A stretch of 64,000 bases of DNA from Owenia fusiformis (lineage: Eukaryota > Annelida > Polychaeta > Sabellida > Oweniidae). The notes under the pieces were generated by a model. The model had not been told where the DNA came from. It saw nothing but the letters and a program-made list of their open reading frames with translations, and made no database searches. The stretch is from assembly GCA_903813345.2 (NCBI GenBank), contig CAIIXF020000004.1, positions 2,995,525 through 3,059,524 on the forward strand, read 5' to 3'. A program made the position numbers and the translations under genes. Shown here in pieces: positions 1 through 13,400 of the stretch (its first letter is position 1; every line of letters begins with the position of its first letter).

Positions 1-1
1 T

Positions 2-892
2 GTCGACCTCCACGGAAACCCACTATCATGCAAGTGTGGTGAAATCGAGTTCATCAGTTGGATACAGGCGAACAAATTTACATTTCACAAACCGAATTGG
101 ATGCTGTGTACAGATATTTTCAGCACTCAAGTTAATATAACAAAACTTAATCTCGCAGAACTCAAGTTTTACTGTATAAAGCCAATTATCATATCAGTGA
201 CAGCGACCGCTGGAACAATAGGCGTGATACTCTTGAGTACCGTTCTAATTTATAAGTACCGTTTTCGAATTCAATACCTTGCATTACTAGCACGTGCTCA
301 ATTCCGGCGCAGGAATGTCCCGGATGATGGATATTACTTTGATGCTTTTTTGAGCTACAGCAGCCTGGATAAGGAATTCTCACATAACACTTTGACACAT
401 CGTTTGGAAGGCGATTTTGGTTATAAACTCTGTTTTGATGAACGCAACTTCTTGGGAGGACACGTTCTAGAAGAACTTGTTACAGTTGCTATGAACCATA
501 GCAAGAAAATTATCCTCGTCATTTCTGAGCATTTCCTTCGCAGCAAATGGTGTACATTTGAAATGGACATTGCAAATGGGGTACTAGCCACTCGGGGCTG
601 CAATTGTATCATCCTTATACTAAGAGTGCCTTTGAATATGATACCAGCTCAGTTGATCAAGCCTAGACTACGCTCTTTATTAGAGAACCGTCTTTATATA
701 GAGTGGAGTGAGGAGAAGGACAGACAGCAATTGTTCTGGCAGAAGCTAAAGGACACTTTGGGCAGACCCTGCAATGCTGAACTAACGGATGAACATCGTA
801 GAAATGGGTATCTTGTATTTAATCAATTTGATACAGGCATCTGTGATGATGTGCAAGATGAATTGCAACCATTGCTTGAAAACTCTGTGTAA
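2..892 (+). CDS. Toll-like receptor, C-terminal part (5' end outside window)
   Basis: The frame is open from base 2 to the TAA at 890-892; the ectodomain is cut by the window edge. Bases 2-115 encode a leucine-rich-repeat C-terminal cap (NPLSCKCGEIEF, a Trp, then a further Cys). Counting from the Met at base 101, a single membrane helix spans about residues 29-51, followed by a basic stop-transfer stretch. A TIR domain starts near residue 78: box 1 is FDAFLSYS (80-87), box 2/BB loop is ERNFLGG (114-120), and a box 3 FW lies near residue 209. The TIR domain of the family recruits MyD88-type adaptors. The BB loop has Gly where most TLRs have Pro. The Met at 101 lies inside the cap and is not the true start. 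A 151-bp MITE begins about 20 bases after the stop, so the 3' UTR probably contains it. The gene lies upstream of, and on the same strand as, UGGT. Confidence 0.93.
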   Translation, partial: VDLHGNPLSCKCGEIEFISWIQANKFTFHKPNWMLCTDIFSTQVNITKLNLAELKFYCIKPIIISVTATAGTIGVILLSTVLIYKYRFRIQYLALLARAQFRRRNVPDDGYYFDAFLSYSSLDKEFSHNTLTHRLEGDFGYKLCFDERNFLGGHVLEELVTVAMNHSKKIILVISEHFLRSKWCTFEMDIANGVLATRGCNCIILILRVPLNMIPAQLIKPRLRSLLENRLYIEWSEEKDRQQLFWQKLKDTLGRPCNAELTDEHRRNGYLVFNQFDTGICDDVQDELQPLLENSV

Positions 893-912
893 CAGCATAA
901 GATAAACTATTA

Positions 913-1063
913 CAGTGAAACCTGTAAAGTTGAACTTCTGATTTTCTAGGTACCTCTAGTGGAACACTTGACTTAATGACCAATTGACTTAATGTTAAGT
1001 GAACCTACCAAGTGGTACACTTTTTAGAGGAACCAAAGTTGCTCTACTAAGACAGTTTTACTG
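913..1063. mobile_element. MITE, CAGTRAAAC family, copy A
   Basis: A 151-bp element with inverted ends CAGTGAAACCTG / ACAGTTTTACTG, flanked by TA at 911-912 and 1064-1065. TA target duplications and such ends fit a Tc1/mariner/pogo-type non-autonomous element. It starts about 20 bases after the TLR stop. Related copies lie at 15142, 28252 and 57828. Confidence 0.7.
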
Positions 1064-1196
1064 TAAATCACAACAAACAAACACATGATGTATATGTATG
1101 TATATTATCCAGGACTGTACTTTGATACCATTATGGCTACTTCTCATAAAACTTCAATATATTAGTTTGTGCCCCTAACTTGCCTCATTTTATGTT

Positions 1197-2529
1197 CCAC
1201 CCCAAAAACACTGGTCAGTATCAAGATGTGGTAACGGCCATTACCTTCTCATCTAATATGGTGGACGGAAAGTGTCGATTTCGATATTTTTGGTTTTCGT
1301 CAAATTAAACTACTTTATAATTGACATAATGCTTAGATATTTGAACTTGATAAGCCTTACATATTATGGAAACTTTGGAGTATAACCATTTGTTGGTAAA
1401 TCATATGTGGACGCCATAATTCAACTACATGTATATGTTACACCGCTTAAGGAAAAGTGACTGGAAATGCAGTTACTGTATGAAGTTAATAATCTAGATC
1501 TTTTTATTTCAGACCAAAATGATGCACTTCGCTATAATATGCAGTTTTTGTACATTACAGTTTGGAAAGTGTAGCATTTATCCTGGACCATACCATACGA
1601 TGCCATGTAGACGTCCCAGATAGCAACTTTTTTATCAAGCATAGCAGGTTTTGCTATGTGAACTGGCCCTCCATTATAAACTCTCATAACGTTACTGCAT
1701 CACCACAGATCAGTTATTGTATCATTTGCAAAATCAAAATCTCAGTTACCTTCCCTTAAGCGGTGTAACATATACTGTAGTTGAATCATGGTGCCCCCGT
1801 ATGATTCAAGAACAAATTGTCATACTCCAAAGTTTCCATGATATATAAGGCTTATGAAGTTCAAATATCAAAGCATTACGTCAATTATAAAGTAAGCTTT
1901 TCTCCATCTAAAATGTCACTCGACTTTTTGGCAATTAAAAGTCCCTGCCTGCATTTAGTAGTCATATATTGTCATGTGCATAATTTTGAAACCATATCCT
2001 AATTATTTCACAAACCCTTTGTTGATTCTGCCATAGTTTCCAATTTGTAAACAGCATTTAGCCTTTTTAATTGGGAACATTTTTGAAATTTCCAAAATGG
2101 CTGCCATGCGATTCCAGAATTAACATGAGTGTGACGTGACATCACAGTTGCTCGTTCCTAGGTAACAACAAGATCACAATTGCTCGTTTCTAGATAGCAA
2201 CAAGATTTTTTATAAAATGGCACAGAATTACCCTGATTAACACCCTTAAAATCCAATTTTCAAAGAAAATATTTGGAGAAACAATAAAAGGTAAGTGGAA
2301 TAAATTAGAAGATGGTTTCAAGTTACCACAGAAGTCAATTTGAAACTCAAGAATGCTTTCTTTGACTCATAATCACAAAAAAGTCGAGTGACATTTTAGA
2401 TGGAGAAAAGCTTAGTTTGATTCGAAGAAAACCAAAAATATAGAAATCGACACTTTCTGTCCACCATCTTAGATGAGAAGGTAACGGCTGTTACAGCATC
2501 TTGAAACTGACCAGTGAAAAACAAAGTGG
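1197..2529. mobile_element. Inverted-repeat (foldback) element, interrupted by a second element
   Basis: Left arm about 1197-1460 is mirrored by 1740-1893 plus 2414-2529. For example, TTCCTTAAGCGGTGTAA-type sequence near 1442-1458 recurs reversed at 1752-1772, and the stretch at 1215-1310 recurs reversed at 2415-2500. The right arm is split by the element at 1895-2412. The small ORFs inside are not coding. Confidence 0.75.
1895..2412. mobile_element. MITE inserted in the right arm of the foldback element
   Basis: 518 bp with near-perfect ends of about 35 bp, starting AGCTTTTCTCCATCTAAAAT, flanked by TA at 1893-1894 and 2413-2414. Removing it restores the right arm so that it matches the left arm of the host element; the insertion is therefore younger than the host. 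The TA target suggests a Tc1/mariner type. Confidence 0.85.
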
Positions 2530-4467
2530 ATTGGCTCCAGGAATTCTTTTCCAATTTTCCAGTGAATGAGTGGTCGGCTCTGACACACCCTTCGACATGA
2601 TCAGCCAAGAAATAGGGTTAGATTTATGTTCTGAATTTTATGTCATAACACGCACATTTAGCAATGTTTTGATTTTTATATGAGAATCAACTACTGGCAT
2701 TTTGATTTTAAAACACATCTATAATTAGCTTTCTGTAATCAGTTGTATAGTTGACCAAATAGTGAAGAATATAACAATAATTAATAAAACAAATATTTCA
2801 TTCTATTTTTCTATTTTGATTGAATACCTGTGTCACTTTCACAAATTAAATATTCCCGAAACTTGTTGGTTCCAAGGGAATATTATTTGTGAAGAATCCT
2901 GAGGCATATTCACCTCAAATGTCTCCTAAACACATTATGTATGACAAACTGTTACAAATACACTTATCAATATTGGATATAATTTTTTATTTATATATTC
3001 TGTTGATGGATGTTTCTTCAAAGTGTATGTCCATTAAAGTAATGCATTAATTACCTTTAATGCAAATTAAGAAACTTGTAACTGATATAAATATAGTAGC
3101 AATTGTTGGTTTTATTAATAAAATTTATTCAACTAATAAAAGTCGGTTAATGTTTCCTAATTAGAATAATTATTTTAGTTTATTGACACAATGTTTCATT
3201 AATTGAACTCTGATATTTTATTGATCTGTATGAAGTGGATTAAAAACAACATATACACTCCCCGTCATAAGTTTGGCAAGTTGACGTTTTAATTGGCCAG
3301 AATAAAATCATAAATTTTCCATAAATCACAGAATCGTGGTCTTTGTAAGAATTCTAATATGATAAATGAACCAGAAAAACAGCTTTTTAAATATGTGGTT
3401 ATTTATGCCCCAATGTAGACCAATAAATCAATGTTCCAGTTATTCTGATGTCACAAATCATATTAAAATCCTTAATTGCAATGATTCAAAAATCTTGATT
3501 TGATTTGATTGAAATTTTTAAACTGCCAAAGATAAATGACATACAGACAAAGACTGGCCTTGAAAATTTATCCAGACTTATTGGGTGAAGTATAACTCAT
3601 CAAACACATTGCATTACCTCGTAAAAGTGGCACCATTATATTTCATGGGTCAATAACACTCTTTTATTTCATGAAATACTGCCATGAAAATGGCAATTAA
3701 ATACCAAGGTAATATCAATATATTATAATATCAAATCCCAACTAGATCTGTATACCTTTGTCGAAATGGTTCTTTTCTTGTAAAATATATATTGAATAAT
3801 AATATTTATCCTATGGATGAATCATTTGATTGGGGATAACAGCACATGATAATTTTGCAATGTGCTGCTAAAATCTTAGCATGCTGATATGATGTGATAT
3901 CCAATTGTATCTGATGGATAAGTTTTTGATTGCTTATAAATTATAAAGGCAGAATAAGATCTCTAGGGGATGACAAAATTGCAAAATTCCATTTTTAATT
4001 GTAAGAATAGGGGTTCTTAAACAAGACATTTGGCTTGCTTTTAGAACTTTTTGTTGGTACGACATGGCAAGGAATGATATGAGCCCAAAATATTCTAAAA
4101 TTGCAACAATTTTTGTCAAGATGTGCCATCTTCCTGAATCTGATCCTGCCTTTAATTGATTTTATTGTGTTACTTTCTCACTGCACTCACGGAGATGGTC
4201 AATATCCACTCCTGGATGAAAATGATTTCCCTAAAAAATTGTTATTTCTTGATTTTGACTCCCTTTGATAATAGTAATATGAACCTTGTCATCGCATGTA
4301 TGGTGATATACCTAGAACACAGTTCTATGGTATCATGAAAGAACTATTGCTTGAAATGTATTACTCAGAATGGTATCATGATACAAGTGTTGCTCAAAAT
4401 GCATAAACAAGTATTGGTTATGACACTACTGTTGCTTATTTCTTGAAAATATGGTCATATATTTCAG
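2530..4467. other. AT-rich noncoding stretch
   Basis: I see no coding frame with homology, no clear repeat and no RNA gene. It would be the tail of the intron preceding the first visible UGGT exon. Upstream UGGT exons were looked for here and not found. Confidence 0.6.
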
Positions 4468-7400
4468 GTTATTGGGCCACTTGATGATGGAGAAGCATTC
4501 AATCTTGAAGATTTTAACCTGCTAGAAAAATTCACAGTTTCTTCATCTGCTGGAAAAATAAAAGAGAAAATTGCTGATATGCCAGACTCACTAAAAATGT
4601 AAGTTTTGAAAATCTCTTCTCACTTTGAATTTGAAATTTTGGGAGAAACTGGCACAGTCTTTCATTCATGAAGGTAGGCCTATCTGCATTCAGGGAATGG
4701 AGTCAGATTGGCCAAGAAGAAACAGTGTTTTGGCTTAATTGTTAGTTGTGGGCCTTTTACATGCTGTTTGTTCTGACATTATGCACGGACACTGACCAAT
4801 TCGAACCTTAGCTTTGTTTGGATGCATGGAAATTAAAAGACCTTGATATATGAACCGACTCACATAAATTCTTCAGACTCAACGTTTATTGTCCAATAAT
4901 GTCCAGTAAGTATTGGGATTCATCTATTTAATATCAGATGATGAAAAATCAAGCATGACATCTATAAATGAGACATCTAAAATAAGAAAATGATGAAAAT
5001 CATAAGGTATACCTTTGTACATACCAAATTGTAAAAGTTGGAATTACCATGAAAGACCAAGAAATCAACATGAGAGCCCACAGAATGTTGCTATTTTTGG
5101 CTCACATGGACAGGCTATGGTCTATGGAATAACCCACTATTCTTCCTTCCATCTGTCTATTCATCTGTCTATCTGTCAACAAGTTTTGTACAAATGAAAA
5201 CTGCCATTCATCTGAACAAATTCACCATTCAAAGGTTTGTAAAGCCTTGTTTACACTGACCAGTCTTTTTCACTGGACTTTTTAAGTCCTCTTGAGGTCT
5301 TTGATGACCGAAAGTCTCTTTTCCCGATACCCCAATGTGTCATCCTTAGACCTGTGGAGTCGTTCAAGTCCGATGAAATCCCCTTGGATCCTGTGACATC
5401 ATGCATGAAGGCCTCTTTTTCCATGGAAATATCACTCGATCAGACTTTGAACAGAAAAAGACCAACTAAGACCTTTGAAAGAATGGAACTTCTCCCCTTG
5501 GAAATATCATGATGCAGGGCATAAAAAAGTCAGTGTTAACGGGGCATTGGTGCACCCTATGTACAATCTTAGAGGAAGAGCAAGATAAATTTATATACAT
5601 ATTTTTTTATTTTCAGAGGGAGTGACCTCCTTATGAAAACAGCTGCCCTTCTGAGCTCAGTTCCCCAGAAAGAAGGACGAAAATCAATACAATATGACTC
5701 CGACCAATATAGGTAAATAAAGCTATTTGCTGGTTATATGCAATGTAGCTGATTTACACCCCAGTCACATTTCCTGCGGCCGCCGTGCGGTCTATCATTT
5801 CTGCGGCCAGTTGCTTTTCTACGCTCGCCGTAGAATTTCTGCGCTCTCATACTTTTGCAGTTACATTTCCCACGGCAGCCGCACGTTGAATTTTAAATTT
5901 CTGTTGATAAATAATACTTTTTTTCATTTTATTTACATCAGGACAACTTATAAATGTTATTCATAGTGCTAGGATGTAATATCAAATGAAAAGTGATCGT
6001 GAAACATTGACAAATAATGATTCAATCTTGTTGAGCCAGTTGATTTCTACGGGGACCTCAGAAATGAACAAATATTATAACTCCGAGTTATAATTTCTAC
6101 GGCGACCCTGCGGCCTGTAAAAAACCGGATACGCCGTACAGAGGCCGCAAGGCGAGCGTAGTTTTTCTACGCTCACTGCAGAAATTCACCGATTTAATTG
6201 ATCTGCGGCCGACTTGTGGCCGCCGTGCGACAAATGTGACTGGGGTGTTAGCAAGGATCCGATCATTAAGGAACTAGGCCTATTAAAAGTTCAGGGTTAG
6301 TGGTTGTTAAGTGACAATGATTATATCAAAATACAGTATAACATTTTGTTTTCACCAGAATAAATTTTTCCAATAAACCCTGTCACCTTTTGGAAGAAGC
6401 TATGATATATTGGCTAAATTGGTGATGTCATAGGTTGTAGGTAGCAATATGTCCTAGCAAAAATAGGATTAACGTATCGCTAATTTTGAAAAGGTGGAGC
6501 CAATGGCATCATCAATCAAGCCAAATAGACCTTTTCATAAACCCTGTCACCTTTTGGTACATCACTGAAGCTAGGATATATTGGCTAAATTGGTTGCAAT
6601 GTAGTTTTCAAAAATACCAATGTGTAATGCAGTAGGTCTGTAAGTTTAGCCTATTTTTGATTGGACCAATTGCCACCTACAACCAATGACATCATCAATC
6701 TTGCCATAGATAGATATTTTGACATACCAAAATGTTGCGTTGATTTAAAGTTTATTAAAAAGGTCTATTGTCTGTTGTTTTTAGAAGTTTTGCATGTTGA
6801 ATATAAATAAATAATTTATATATTGTGTCTTCCTTTATTTTGTCACTACCAGAAGTGGTGACATATTGTTATGGCTGTGTCTGGTGTTGATGTTCAGCAT
6901 TTGGTGTCTGTAACAGCGGTTGGCATCTGTAACAAATGGCAGGTGGTGACATTTTGCATGTTAATGCTTTGTTTTGTCTGTTGTAAAAAACTGTTTTGAT
7001 ACCCCAGTTATTGTGTATTTATTTCACTGTTATAAAGATAGAGGGTGAAAAACTGTTTTGAAACCCCTGTTATTGTGCATTTATTTCAGTGTTATAAAGA
7101 TAGAGGGGGACACTGAAACTCCTTCCTATGACCTAGTTGCTATAATTGATCCTGCTAGTCGAGGAGCACAAAAAATCACTCCACTTCTTATGGTAAGTCT
7201 TAATTCTTGTAATAAATTTTATTGTTTGCTTCTTGAATATCATGGTACTTTTTATTTTTGAAGAAGAATAATGTTACTAAAACAAGTGTCTTTAATAATA
7301 TTGGACTTACATTTGACTTATATTTGATATGAAAAAGATTAATGTACATGAAGTTAGTGTGGAAAAGTTGGTTTTTCAACATGTATTTTCCTGCCATATC

Positions 7401-10400
7401 TTCAAGAATTAATACCGGTATATTAACAGCTATTAAATATTAAATAATAACAGTTATACAATAAAATGTGTGAGAAGGTTAATATATTATGATCATGTAC
7501 ATGTACGAGTATATATTATTACACAAAAAGAACACATACTGGTATCATTTATAAACAGCTATGAAATATTAAATAATAACGTGCCACAGTTTCACATTTT
7601 TATGTTGTACAGTTTAATATTACAATAATTTATTTATGTCTGCCAATATACAATAAAATTTGTGAGAAGGTTAATAACTTAATATATTATGACAATGTTT
7701 ATTATTATACAAAAAGAACACATACCGGTATCATTCATTCAGCATAACATTTTTTCAATCTTGGCATATAGGGCTATATGTTTTATAGAAGTACATCTGT
7801 TCCACTCTCGTAAAGAAATAACCAGATCCTGATCTTTCATAAGGAACTGCACTGAATGTATACTGGTGTAATATTTTAGAAGCACATTAACTATACCATT
7901 AGGTTTTATAAAAAAAATCTCAAGTTTCAGACCACAAGTTTCAAGTTTTGTATAGTCTATTCTCTATACTTGTAGCATGTAGGTGAACTCCAGTGCCACT
8001 CTCTAAGAATTCTATCAAGATCTAGTGTTTTCAGTGCAACAAATATAAATTTTAATCAATCTTACTCTTCTCTATACTTATAAGTGAACACCTCTGCTGA
8101 TCCAAAAAGGACTTGAGTACCACTCACTAATTCTCCTTGATTGTTCACTGCAACTGCATTTGGAGTTTGCAACCCTGGTAGACTCCTTTCTTTGAGAGAT
8201 ATACCATTTTGAGTCAGAACATAAATATTAGTGCCAGCAATGAATATATGTCCAAGGCTGTCAACACAAACACTGCTTATCATTTCCATATCACCTCCTT
8301 TATAGCAGAAAACCTCTTCACCCTGTTTGTCAATACATGTAACATTTTGTTCATGTGCAACAACAATGTTATTATTTGGAGCAACTGCAATGCTCTGGAC
8401 CTCTTCAACACTTTCGTAGAATCTTTTATTTACAATCTCACCGGTTTGGATATCCAAGTAACATAGCTTACCAGGTTCACTATTGAATAGTATCTCATTT
8501 GGGTTAGTAAATGTCATTGATTTGGGTGATCCTGGTATTCGTATGTCTTTTGTGTGTTCCCCATTGATTTGAAACAATTTCACAGTCACATTGTTCTTTT
8601 CACCACACGCTACAGCGATGAGGTCATCTTTAGCTGCAACACTTAACACATCTTTTTCTACCAGTGTTTTCTTGGTCTTCCAGTTTGGATCACACAACAA
8701 GGCTATTTCTTTTGATGTAATCATCTTCGATTGTTTCTTCACCTCCAACAGAATGTCATCATTTTTAAGGAACTCAATTTTGTGAATTGTTTTTACATTC
8801 TGCAGTGTCTTTTCCTTTATTAACTTAATCTTTGCTAAGAGTTTAGCATCACCTTCTGGAAATTGGACAGCATTTTTATATGTGATTTTCTGTTTGGCTA
8901 CAGTTGGGTTTGTTTCTTTTGGATCTGAGCGTGCAGCAACTACCGAGTTATAGCCAGGTGGTAGCTCAATACTTGCAGCTGCATTAGGGGGAACATGATA
9001 GGGAGAGGAATATGCTTGTGAAGAATTTGGTGGGGAATAAGGGGGAGGTTGGGAGGGAGAAGAGTATGCTTGGCTAGCACTTGGAAGGACATTAGGGGGA
9101 GGTTGGTAGGGAGAGGAATATGCTTGAGGAGCACTTGGCGGAGCACTAGGAGGCATTTGGTAAGGAGAGGAATATGACTGATAAGCACTTGGTGTGGTAC
9201 CAGGGGGAGGTTGGTAGGGAGAGGAATATGCCTGAGGAGCACTTGTTGGGGCATTTGGGGGAAGTTTGTGGGGAGATGAATAACCTTGCGAACCTTGTGA
9301 TGGGGAATAAGGAGATGTATTGATAGAGGAACACTCTTGAGCTTCCAATTCCTTTTGCTTTGCAGTTGATGTTTGTGTTTCATTTGGCTCATCAGTTGGA
9401 CATTTTTGGAGGAGTGCTTCCACATTTCTTAAGATTTCTCTCAGTGTTTCCCCATCAGTCTGGGAAATTTCATAGGCTCGATTACCGTCTATGTTATTAG
9501 CCAATTGCATATAATACTTTGTTTGGTCTAAAATATTCCCCCATAACTCTTTCTCAATTTTCTTGACGAGAAACCCATAGTCTTCTCTGAGTAAATTAAC
9601 AAATGCATTGAATGTATTAACTGATTGAGTTTCGAAACAATCTATGAATTCCTTACACTGCTTTCGTGCAGAGGACCTTGCTAGGATCTTATCCTTCATT
9701 GAGTTTGTAATAATGTTTTCTTGAGAGCACATGTCCATTAATTGCTGCATATCAAGTGTGTCTGTCATTATAGATTTACATGCTTTAAGTGCACTGATAT
9801 GAGCACTTGTCAGAGGTGCTTCTTCTGTGTACCCTGTGGCCATTTTGGTTAGTTTCTAATGTTCCGAGAATATAAGGTTATTTACTGTTTCATCTATAAT
9901 GGATCTTCCTTACCCAGCCAGTGAGTTTTGCCCAACAATGCTATGGACTAGACTTTTGATGGATTTAATTTGATTAAAGGCTTCCACAATATCAGTTATG
10001 GTTATGATTTACAGTACCTGAGAAACCAAACCTGAGATGGATAAGTGATTTAATTACCCCGCCTAACTGTCTATATTTCACAGCCCTCTTGATTTGGCTT
10101 AGTAATGTTTGTAAGATATAGGTTAATAGTTAAATTGATATATAGAATGTCATTACATAATCGATGTCCAAATCCTTCACTATTTTAGAGTAGCAGGCCT
10201 GTAGTCATCTGGTAGCAGAGTATCCTCTATCATACATCGCATGTCCTTTTTCTGTAAATACAACATCGAACACTTTCATTTTCATATTTTTATGGTCATT
10301 TATAAGTTTCCCTCCGTTTAATATGACTGCATACATGCAGAATTTCACATAACTGACCTTGACATAACTCTTACCTTCATAATTCATATTAACAGCATCC

Positions 10401-13400
10401 AGATTTTCATAAGATCAAGAAAGTTATTCATCTTATAATTTTCAAATACTTGAACTTCCCGCTATTTTAGAAACAACATTTAGATTTTCAGATCAACAGA
10501 TATAACACCTAACACTGTTAACACAATTTTTGAATTGAAATGAATTCACAATTTGGTTTACACTTTAAACAGGGACCTTTAAATCTTATCTTACGATGTA
10601 CTTATTGTATTATGACCACAAACACTGGATATAGTTTTAAAACAGTAATTTCAGGAATCAGGATTTATGGGACAACAATCATATAAAATAATATTCTACC
10701 TAAAAATATTGACTTAAATTAAAAAAGTGAGGACTTAACTAAAAGGATCAACAGTTACTGATATCTATTATCTCAGAGACATATAAAACATGTTTGTCTG
10801 ATTATCTATACACTGTGACTAAGTTGAATTCTTCACTTACATTAAGCAAAGCTGTGGCAGAGTCACTGGATCAGCTACAGGTTCTCCTTTCTTAAACTGC
10901 GGTTCTGAAAAATGGAATGATAACAGTTATAACAGGGGGGAGGGGGGGGGGGGGGGGGGGTTCGATGGGGTCGGACCAAAATTGTCAAACTTGGCAAATC
11001 CTGGCTCAAGCCTGTCTTACATACCTTAGATATATCTTGAGACTAACTTATAGGTGGTGTCCCATTTAATAATTGCTTATATACTCGAGTATCTAGCCAA
11101 TTCTTGGCTAGAAGTAATTTCATTTGGAACACCGTGAATAATTTGAAAAAAGCTGGCCATCGTGTTATAAATTTATTTAATATTTTAAAAATCGCCAGAT
11201 AAATTTATCATGAATTAAAATGGAACTGGCTGGGCCCCTTGATGAGATATTGCATGATTTTTTAAGGATTTCGTCTAAAATTAAAATGAACGGCTCCAAA
11301 AAATGGCGATATTCGAAAAACTGGACAAAAAGTCGTTATTGTCTGACATTAGTAACCGGCTGTAAATTGTAAGTTGGCGATCCAGAAGATGTGAACTAAT
11401 ACATTGATCACTTCATGTGTGTTTTGGAATTTTTGTTGAGGTAATAAGACCAAAACTCGCAATTCAAATTGTGATGTGGAAAAATGGCGCACATTTGATT
11501 TCAAATTTTATGATTACGACATGACCAGTATATGTAGTAAAAAACATGCAGGGATTTATCTTTGGAAGAAGGCCACGATATAGAGGCCTTAGAAGAAGGT
11601 AGGCACAAAGAATCAGAAAACTCAGCGCACACCTTGACCTAGGCAACCAATCAGGTTCAAAACCAATTTCTTTTAGAATTTCCAGAACTGTACACAGCTA
11701 GTCTAGACAATATTGATTGACAAATTTAACAACAGTTTTATTAGAGACAATTCATTTCGTAAACAGAATGTATTTAATATTAGTATCCATGTATTGTGGT
11801 TGTAAATCGCAAAAACATCGGGAAATCATGAATTAGTAAGCCAGCCAGCCTTTGAAGGTAAGCCAGATCATTGGTAGTACAATGGCTGATTTTTCTGCTC
11901 AAAATATTTATTGAGCTACTACTGATATAAAAAGAAATAAAATGAACAATTTCAAAACTGAGTCCACGAAAGAAGCAAAATGTATTATCTAGACACAGAA
12001 AATAATGCATCTGGAAGCGGGAATCGAACTCGGTATCATGTGCATAGTAGCCTGGGACACTAACCACTATGTATCAGTAAACGATACAAACGACAGTGAA
12101 ACCTTAGTTTATAAGTACAGTTCGGGACAAAAGTAAATGACAGGTCGATTTTCGATCACCATTTCCTAATTATGGTGGTCTGAAAGCCCATAATTTCCAA
12201 TATTGTCTAGATACATATCCCTTAAAATTTGTATATTTTACATTTTGTATAATCTCATCCACTGATGTATGGCCTCTTGTAAATTCTCTTATTTTTAACA
12301 TGGGAAATCCTCACTTCAGCAAATCCACCTGTCATTTATTTATGTCCCCAACTGTACTGTAATTTCCCGTCCTAGGCAGACATTGCCTGTATGACAGTAC
12401 AGTGTGTCTATTTTTTAAAATGTTGGTCCTCTATCTTGCCCTACTAGGAGACAATAGAGTGACAACAATTGTCGGTACCCAAGCAAATACGAAATCAATG
12501 AAGTTACATCTAGCTGTAAGCTAGAGACTCGGGTAGGGTGAATGTGGTACTCAAAAATTATGCAAATAAGTTAGACTAGTCCAGTTTCAAACTGAGTTTG
12601 GATAATTTTCTGATTTGTTTTGTCAAACTAAAGTGTAATAAAATAAAGTATACCTTTCGATCGTGTGTGTCAACACTACTTTGAACAGCATCATGGTGTC
12701 GTCATCTTCTGATTTAATTTATTTTTGACTACAGGACTAAAATGTTGAAAAACGATAAAATCATAAATTTTTATTTTAGATAACATCCGGGAGCTACCCA
12801 GATTTGCAGCAGAATTACGAACGAGTGCTGAAATTCTGACTGTGTTATTGATTTTTAGTAAAACTCAGTTTATTGTCTTTTGTATTTGCAGGTTTTACAA
12901 GAGGTGGTAAATGCTGACATCAAAGTTATGTTTAACTGTAAAGATCAGCTGTCAGAAATGCCACTTAAAAGGTAATTTTTTGAGAACCCAGCAAATAAAA
13001 GTGTATCGAAATTGTTCGGTAATTCACCATTAGGCCTAGGTGGAAATAGTGATGAACCCGGAAGTAAGTTCTTAGCCAATATTTTGTGCCAATATCATTC
13101 GAAATACAAATCTATGCGTCCGGAAAAAATCATTAATAAATAGATATTATATTTTATCAATCAATACCTGTTAATAAGAATCACATCTGATCAATTTGTT
13201 TATAGTTTTAAAATTGTCAGTAGCATTCAGCAAGTCCATTATGGTCTAGTGGTTAGGATTCCTGGCTTTCACCCAGGCGGCCCGGGTTCGATTCCCGGTA
13301 ATGGAATGCTCATTTTTTTCTTTTTTATTTTATTTATAATACTCTAATGTTTTTTTCTTTCATGTACTAAATATTTTTATCGCACTTTGAAAAAGTGCTA

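Noticed and set aside
893-4467. Missing 5' exons of UGGT
   Set aside because: No segment with splice signals encodes the expected upstream UGGT sequence here, so none is annotated.
5727-5966. 79-codon ORF over the GC-rich element
   Set aside because: It spans the left end of a MITE and has no protein-like features.
10936-10961. G-run as a G-quadruplex regulatory site
   Set aside because: A single uninterrupted homopolymer is more likely slippage or an assembly artefact; similar runs occur at 34091 and 59981.
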